DNA of 64,000 nucleotides from the NCBI RefSeq assembly GCF_014930365.1, contig NZ_JABXWI010000020.1, forward strand, positions 1-64,000, given 5' to 3'. Positions 59,548 to 64,000 of the stretch are shown piece after piece; within the stretch, counting starts at the first letter, position 1, and each line of letters starts with the position of its first letter. Under the pieces are notes generated by a model. That model did no database searches, had not been told where the DNA came from, and saw nothing but the letters and a program-made list of their open reading frames with translations. This stretch comes from Streptomyces caniscabiei. Its GTDB lineage: Bacteria; Actinomycetota; Actinomycetes; Streptomycetales; Streptomycetaceae. Position numbers and translations under genes: made by a program.

Positions 59548-60138
59548 TCAGGGCCGCTGCGCGACCGCCCCGGCGATCAGCGCCTCCAACTGCTCCGCCA
59601 CCCGGTCGAGGGGCTGGATGCCGCGCTTGGCACGGCACATGGCGATGGCGCCCTCGACCGACGCCACGACGAGCGCGGCGAGGCCGGAGGCCCGCTCCGG
59701 GTCGACACCGTGGTCGCGCAGCGCGTCGGCGAGCAGGCGCTCCCAGCCGTCGAAGGCCTCGGCGGCGGCGATGAGGGCCGACGGGATCTCGTCGGCCGGA
59801 GGCTCCTCCACGGACACCGCGAGCACGGGGCAGCCGGCACGGAACTCGCTGTCGAGGACGACGCCGCGCCACAGGGCCAGGAACGCGCGCAGCCCGGCGA
59901 CGGGGCCCGCCTCCAGCGCCTTGCCCAGCCTGCGGGCGATGGCCGCGTCGGCGTGGCGCACGGCTTCGGTGGCCAGTTGCCCCTTGCCCTCGGGGAAGTA
60001 GTGGTAGGTCGAGCCGAGGGGCGCCCGGGCGTGCTTGGCCAGGTTACGGATGCTCGCGGCGTTCAACCCGCGCCTGCTGATCAGATCGGCCGCCCCGGCC
60101 ACGATGCGTTCCCGCGACGGTGTGCCCTCCTGCGCCAA
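59548..60138 (-). CDS. TetR-family repressor
   Basis: A TetR regulator of 196 residues. Its DNA-binding HTH is IVAGAADLISRRGLNAASIR…APLGSTYHYFPEGKGQLA at the N-terminus. The C-terminal part resembles LmrA/YxaF-type TetR proteins (VVLDSEFRAGCPVLAVSVEE, AFDGWERLLADAL). Likely start TTG 60136-60138, with GGGGAG upstream. Two of its presumed operators sit in the 60139-60288 divergent region, and two at 56407-56459. It should repress itself, the tautomerase-dehydrogenase operon and the distal tautomerase gene. Confidence 0.9.
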   Translation of the reverse strand: MAQEGTPSRERIVAGAADLISRRGLNAASIRNLAKHARAPLGSTYHYFPEGKGQLATEAVRHADAAIARRLGKALEAGPVAGLRAFLALWRGVVLDSEFRAGCPVLAVSVEEPPADEIPSALIAAAEAFDGWERLLADALRDHGVDPERASGLAALVVASVEGAIAMCRAKRGIQPLDRVAEQLEALIAGAVAQRP

Positions 60139-60156
60139 GACCGTGCTCCCCTCTGG

Positions 60157-60209
60157 CTATATCGCTCGTCATAGTCTAGCGTGACCTCCGCTTATAACGA
60201 TCGTCATAG
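60157..60209. promoter_or_regulatory. Paired TetR operators, divergent region
   Basis: CTATATCGCTCGTCATAG (60157-60174) and TTATAACGATCGTCATAG (60192-60209), starts 35 bp apart, both near palindromes. They lie between the TetR gene and the 60289 operon, so one repressor can control both directions. Same consensus and spacing as at 56407-56459. Confidence 0.85.
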
Positions 60210-60288
60210 ACCTCGTCACGGCCCTCGTCGTGGACCGTGCGCAGGTCTCGATCCATCCCGACGACCCGACCCCCGAAGGGACTTCGCC

Positions 60289-60720
60289 ATGCCGATGATC
60301 CGGCTCACCGCCCCGACCGGTTCGCTGACCGACGCGGGCCGCGAGAAGGTCCAGCGCGAACTCGCCGCCGTGCTGCTGCGCTGGGAGGGCGCGCCCGACA
60401 CCGCGTTCTTCCGCGCCCAGGCGTGGAGCTATCTGATCGAGCTGCCCGCAGGGGCACAGACCACGGCCGAGGACGACGCGCCGCGCTATCTCGTGGAGGT
60501 GACCGTTCCGCAGGGGGCGCTGTCCGAGCGGCGCCGGGCCGGGCTGGTCGAGGACGCCACCAGGACCGTCCTCGAAGCCGCCGGGCTGCCCCCGGCCGAG
60601 GCCCCGCGGGTGTGGGTGCTGGTGCACGAGCAACCCGACGGCACCTGGGGCGCCGGCGGCTCCGTCGTGCGCTTCGCCGACCTCGTGGCCCTGGCGAAGG
60701 GGCAGCGGACCGATGCGTGA
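60289..60720 (+). CDS. Tautomerase-superfamily protein with N-terminal proline
   Basis: A 143-residue protein starting MPMIRLTAPTGSL, so the second residue Pro becomes the catalytic Pro1 after Met removal. The duplicated beta-alpha-beta unit is seen again at YLVEVTVPQGALSERRRAGL and VWVLVHEQPDGTWGAGG. ATG 60289 has GAAGGGA at its proper place. Upstream GTG 60181 would begin inside the operator region and is rejected. Its 3' end overlaps the dehydrogenase start by eight bases. Confidence 0.8.
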   Translation: MPMIRLTAPTGSLTDAGREKVQRELAAVLLRWEGAPDTAFFRAQAWSYLIELPAGAQTTAEDDAPRYLVEVTVPQGALSERRRAGLVEDATRTVLEAAGLPPAEAPRVWVLVHEQPDGTWGAGGSVVRFADLVALAKGQRTDA

Positions 60721-61723
60721 ACTGACCTACGTGGCCCGCCGCACCGTCGAGTGGCGCGAGGCCCCCGACCCGCGCCTCCGCTCCGACGCGGAGGCGATCG
60801 TCGCCCCGGTGGCCGCCACCCCCTGCGACGTGGACTCCGCGATCCTCGCCGGTCACGGCTTCGTCGAGCCGCCGTTCGCCCTGGGACACGAATGCGTGGC
60901 CCGCGTCGTGGAGACCGGCGACGCCGTCACCACGGTGTCCCCCGGCGACCTGGTCGTCGTCCCCTGGTCCGTCAACTGCGGCGCCTGCGACCACTGCCGG
61001 GCCGGGCTCACGGCGCACTGCACGGCCGTCCCGCACATGGCGATGTACGGGGCTCCGATCGGCGGCACCTGGGGCGGACTCTTCTCCGACCTGGTCCGCG
61101 TGCCGTACGCGGAGGCCATGCTGGTGCCCCTGCCCGCCGGCCTCGACCCCGTCGCCATGGCCTCCGCGAGCGACAACTGGCCCCTGTCCTGGCGCCTGGT
61201 CGCACCCCACCTCGCGAACCGTCCCGGCGCCCGCGTCCTGGTCGTCGCCCGGGGCAGCATCGGCCTGTACGTGTGCGACATCGCCCGCGCGCTCGGCGCC
61301 TCCGACGTGCTGTACGTCGACCCCGACCCCGCGCACCGGCGGCTCGCCGAGGGCTTCGGTGCCCGTACCGCCGAGGCGGTCGAGCCCGTCCCGCACGGCT
61401 TCGACATCGCCGTCGAGGCCACCGGCCGGGTCGACCAGCTCGCCCTCGCGGTCAAGTGCCTCGCCCCGGAAGGCGTCTGCGAGTCCGCGGGCAACCACTT
61501 CCGCCCCGGCGAACTGCCCCTGCTCGACATGTACCTCACCGGTGTCACCCTGCGCGTCGCCCGCGACAACGTCCGCGCCCACATCCCCGACGCCCTCGCC
61601 CTGGCCGGCTCGGGGAAGGTCGACCCGGCGCGCGTCGTCTCGCACGTCCTCGACTGGGAGCAGCTTCCCGACGCGCTCCCCGAGAAGCACCTCAAGCCGG
61701 TCTTCGTCCGCGCCGACACCTGA
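60713..61723 (+). CDS. Zinc-dependent alcohol/sugar dehydrogenase (MDR family)
   Basis: A medium-chain dehydrogenase of 336 residues. Catalytic zinc region LGHECVARVVETGDAV, structural zinc Cys in NCGACDHCRAGLTAHC, and NAD(P) site VLVVARGSIGLYVCDIARAL, a less standard GxGxxG. Related to threonine/glucose dehydrogenases. The specific alcohol or aldose is unknown. It overlaps the tautomerase gene by eight bases, so is under the same TetR operators. A tautomerase plus dehydrogenase implies reworking of a carbonyl compound (inference). Confidence 0.87.
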   Translation: MRELTYVARRTVEWREAPDPRLRSDAEAIVAPVAATPCDVDSAILAGHGFVEPPFALGHECVARVVETGDAVTTVSPGDLVVVPWSVNCGACDHCRAGLTAHCTAVPHMAMYGAPIGGTWGGLFSDLVRVPYAEAMLVPLPAGLDPVAMASASDNWPLSWRLVAPHLANRPGARVLVVARGSIGLYVCDIARALGASDVLYVDPDPAHRRLAEGFGARTAEAVEPVPHGFDIAVEATGRVDQLALAVKCLAPEGVCESAGNHFRPGELPLLDMYLTGVTLRVARDNVRAHIPDALALAGSGKVDPARVVSHVLDWEQLPDALPEKHLKPVFVRADT

Positions 61724-61838
61724 TCCCCGTCCCCCGCCCACGCCGCCGCTCCCAGGTGGCCCTCCCCCGCACGACGCGGCAGAGCTCGAACACCGCCGGG
61801 CGGCGACCGCCGCACTCGGCCTGGAACCACGGGCCCTG

Positions 61839-62426
61839 GTGGAGACGGCGGTCCGCACGACGGCCCCCGCGCAGGTCCTGCACGCGGTGGCGGACGAGGT
61901 CCGCCGGATCACCGGGCGGCTGACCGGTCGACTCCGGCGCAGGGCGGAGATCCCGGACGTGGACGAATTCCCGGGCGGCACCCGGATGTTCAGCCCCGTC
62001 ACGGGCGTCGGCAGCCCCTTCGCCCCGCCCCTGCGGGTGGCGCCGGCGGACCGCGGCCTCGTCGGCCGGTGCACCCTCGGCGTCACCCACGAGGGGCCGC
62101 CCGGCTACGGGCACGGCGGGATGAGCGCGATGCTGCTCGACGAGCTGATGGGCCGGGCCTGCGGCGCGGCAGGGCTGCACGCCATGACCGTCTCCCTCCA
62201 GATCCACTACCACCGGCCCGTCCCGCTGGAGACGCCGCTGCGGCTCTTCGCCCGGGTCACCGGCACCGAGGGCCGCAAGATCCTCGTGCACGGCTCGATC
62301 GGTGCCGAGGCGGACCCGGCGGCCCCCGCGGTGACGGCGGACGGTGTCTTCGTCACGCCCGACCCCGCCCGTGTCCAGGCCCTGTTCCCGAGCCTGCGGA
62401 GCACACGGGCGGACACACCCGCGTGA
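61839..62426 (+). CDS. PaaI-type hotdog thioesterase (start uncertain)
   Basis: A hotdog-fold protein with the PaaI motif GYGHGGMSAMLLDELMGR (the H-GG-x7-D/E loop) and strands VSLQIHYHRPVPLETPLRLF and KILVHGSIGAEADPAAPAV. It hydrolyses acyl-CoA thioesters. The frame is open further upstream, and residues like AAELEHRRAATAALG before GTG 61839 look protein-coding, yet no ATG/GTG/TTG occurs in that stretch back to the dehydrogenase stop. So the start is uncertain: a CTG, or a lost start. The last codon is nine bases from the convergent aminotransferase gene. Confidence 0.78.
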   Translation: METAVRTTAPAQVLHAVADEVRRITGRLTGRLRRRAEIPDVDEFPGGTRMFSPVTGVGSPFAPPLRVAPADRGLVGRCTLGVTHEGPPGYGHGGMSAMLLDELMGRACGAAGLHAMTVSLQIHYHRPVPLETPLRLFARVTGTEGRKILVHGSIGAEADPAAPAVTADGVFVTPDPARVQALFPSLRSTRADTPA

Positions 62427-62435
62427 TCCCCGAGG

Positions 62436-64000
62436 TCACCAGCCGTGCGTCAGGACGTCGTCCAGGGCGGCGACGAAGCCGTCAGCGCCGTCCCTGGTCA
62501 GACACAGCGGCGGCTTGATCTTCAGCACGCACTGCCGGTCGGAGGTCGGCTGCATGATCACACCGAGTTCGCGCAGCCGCTCACAGATCGCGGCCGTCTC
62601 CTCGGTGGCCGGCTCCAGCGTCGTACGGTCGCGCACGAACTCCACGCCCAGATAGAGACCGGAGCCGTGCACCGCGCCGATCAGCTCGTGCCGGTGGGCC
62701 AGTTCATGGAGCCGGTGCTTCAGGTGGCGGCCCACGTCCCGGGCGTTGGCCTGGAGTTCCTCGTCGCGCAGTGCGTCGAGGACGGCGAGCCCGACCACCG
62801 AGCTGACCGGGCTGCCGCCGGCGGACGAGAAGAAGTAGCCCTGGCCGCGGTAGGCCTCGGCGATCTCGCGCCGGGTGACCACCGCGCCCAGCGGATGCCC
62901 GTTGCCCATCGCCTTGGCGACGGTCACCACGTCCGGTACCACGCCCTGCTGCTCGAACCCCCAGAAGTGGGTGCCGAGCCGGCCGTAGCCGACCTGCACC
63001 TCGTCCGCGAGGCAGAGTCCGCCGACGGCCCGGGTGGCGGCGTAGACCTGTGCGAGGTAGCCGTCCGGCAGGGGCATGCCGCCGGCGTTGCCGTAGAACG
63101 GCTCGCACAGGAACGCGGCCGGCGGGCTGCCGCGCGCCGCGAGTTCGGCGATCCGCTCGGCGGCCTCGGGACCGTACCGCCGGGCCTCGGTTCCCCGGTG
63201 CCGGCCACGGTAGGAGTTGGGCGCGGCGACCGTGTGCACCCACGGCGGGCGTGAGGCGAGGGCGCCCGGGTTGTCGGCGACGGAGGTGGAGACGGCGTCG
63301 CTCGCGTACGTCCAGCCGTGGTACGCCTCCTCGACGGCGACCACGTCCTGCCGACCGGTCGTCGCCCAGGCGAGCCGCAGCGCGAGGTCGACGGCCTCGG
63401 AGCCGCTGTTCACCAGGAAGACGGTGTCCAGGCCGTCGGGGAGCGACTGGGTGAGCCGTTCCGACAGTTCGACCACCGACGCGTAGTGGAAACGGGAGTT
63501 GGTGTTGAGGCGCCGCCACTGCCGGTGGACGGCGTCGCTCAGCGCGGGGTGGCCGTGGCCGAGCACGGTCACGTTGTTGAGCATGTCGAGGTAGACGCGG
63601 CCCCGGGTGTCGACCAGGTGGTGCCGCCAGCCGCGCTCGATGCGCGGCGGCTCCTCGAAGTAGTGCTCCTGGACGGTGGCGAAGGAGTTCTCGCGCCGCT
63701 CCAGCAACTCCGCGTCGACGGCGACCGAACCGAGCCCGTCCCGGCCCTCGCCCACGGGTTCGGGTGTTCCGTCGCCGAGCAGAGGGCCCGGGTCGGGGCA
63801 CAACGACAGCCACCCGACGGCGAGTTCGGGTGTGGTGAACCTCGGCGGACGCGCGGCACCGGGCAGCGCGGAGAGCTGGACGCCCAGCACGTACACCCCG
63901 TCGTCCTCGGCCACCGTGCCGAGCGACCGGCCCGCCTCGACGGGAGCGGGGGACTCCTCCGCGTCGGCGGCCTCGACCCCGCCACCGACCCCGCCCCTGA
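62436..64000 (-). CDS. M23-like/class III aminotransferase fusion, C-terminal part (partial)
   Basis: The frame is open to the window end at 64000, where the gene's 5' part is missing. Residues just inside (AGRSLGTVAEDDGVYVLG) resemble the end of an M23 peptidase-like domain (LG-x-V…L-x-V-Q-L). An aminotransferase class III domain follows: YLDMLNNVTVLGHGHPAL, VNSGSEAVDLALRLAW, EEAYHGWTYASDA, LCLADEVQVGYGRLG and PLP-lysine region VTVAKAMGNGHPLGAV. Fusions of a kinase (APH), M23 and an aminotransferase are known in actinobacteria, so a kinase may lie upstream. AGXT2-like ethanolamine-phosphate or neamine-type substrates are possible; none can be chosen. Confidence 0.82.
   Translation of the reverse strand, partial: RGGVGGGVEAADAEESPAPVEAGRSLGTVAEDDGVYVLGVQLSALPGAARPPRFTTPELAVGWLSLCPDPGPLLGDGTPEPVGEGRDGLGSVAVDAELLERRENSFATVQEHYFEEPPRIERGWRHHLVDTRGRVYLDMLNNVTVLGHGHPALSDAVHRQWRRLNTNSRFHYASVVELSERLTQSLPDGLDTVFLVNSGSEAVDLALRLAWATTGRQDVVAVEEAYHGWTYASDAVSTSVADNPGALASRPPWVHTVAAPNSYRGRHRGTEARRYGPEAAERIAELAARGSPPAAFLCEPFYGNAGGMPLPDGYLAQVYAATRAVGGLCLADEVQVGYGRLGTHFWGFEQQGVVPDVVTVAKAMGNGHPLGAVVTRREIAEAYRGQGYFFSSAGGSPVSSVVGLAVLDALRDEELQANARDVGRHLKHRLHELAHRHELIGAVHGSGLYLGVEFVRDRTTLEPATEETAAICERLRELGVIMQPTSDRQCVLKIKPPLCLTRDGADGFVAALDDVLTHGW

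Overview
This window looks like Streptomyces chromosome or that of a very close relative. The DNA is about 70% GC or higher with strongly GC-biased third codon positions. GTG and TTG starts and 4-base ATGA/GTGA gene overlaps are common. Many promoters place a TANNNT-like -10 box only 6-7 bases before the start codon, which gives leaderless mRNAs. Gene families are typical of the genus: treS-pep2-glgB, a 481-residue GAPDH, a large ATP-binding LuxR regulator, SpoIIE-type phosphatase and spherulin-4. I saw no phage, IS element, CRISPR array, rRNA or tRNA.

Layout. (1) 1-4257: end of a trehalose/alpha-glucan operon (treS tail, maltokinase, glgB, a small VOC protein). (2) 4330-11637: MarR regulator, SseB-like protein, intracellular GH29 fucosidase, giant LuxR regulator, long GAPDH closed by a strong bidirectional terminator. 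(3) 11757-15251: beta-ketoadipate end steps (pcaF-pcaI-pcaJ) divergent from a LysR regulator. (4) 15349-20269: DinB-like, AraC and VOC genes, an NAD+-dependent DNA ligase behind a DNA-damage-type promoter, and a PAS-PP2C phosphatase. (5) 20497-30028: an eight-gene minus-strand operon that I read as a Pel-like exopolysaccharide locus (secreted NodB-like deacetylase, PelF glycosyltransferase, polytopic membrane protein, two SDR enzymes, a sugar nucleotidyltransferase, spherulin-4, GH114 lipoprotein). (6) 30438-34357: secreted small protein and an M4 metalloprotease. (7) 34733-47747: a 13-kb locus of DUF4132 protein, 1637-residue unknown protein, MoxR AAA+ ATPase, DUF5682-VWA fusion and SWIM zinc-finger protein. 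(8) 47859-55395: paired CNNM/CBS membrane proteins, a two-component system and a divergent FtsX-type ABC exporter. (9) 55523-62426: divergent sirtuin, tautomerase, AidB-like, PaaX, TetR, alcohol dehydrogenase and thioesterase genes, tied together by paired TetR operators. (10) 62436-64000: an aminotransferase fused to the tail of an M23-like domain, running off the window.

The main discovery candidate is region 7. It resembles the enterobacterial yeh/molR gene set (DUF4132, AAA+, VWA, SWIM) and the wider class of MoxR-VWA ternary systems. It is preceded at 34626-34648 by TTGTCAGTGGC-N6-TAGCGT, the promoter class known for recA and other RecA-independent (PafBC-type) DNA-damage genes of actinobacteria. 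The ligase gene at 16960 carries a near-identical element. I infer that this uncharacterised MoxR-VWA machine is switched on by DNA damage, with an internal 15-bp terminator stem dividing it into two transcription units.

A second well-supported result is a small TetR regulon. Two 18-bp operators sit exactly 35 bp apart upstream of the TetR gene and its divergent tautomerase operon. An identically spaced pair sits upstream of a second tautomerase 3.7 kb away.
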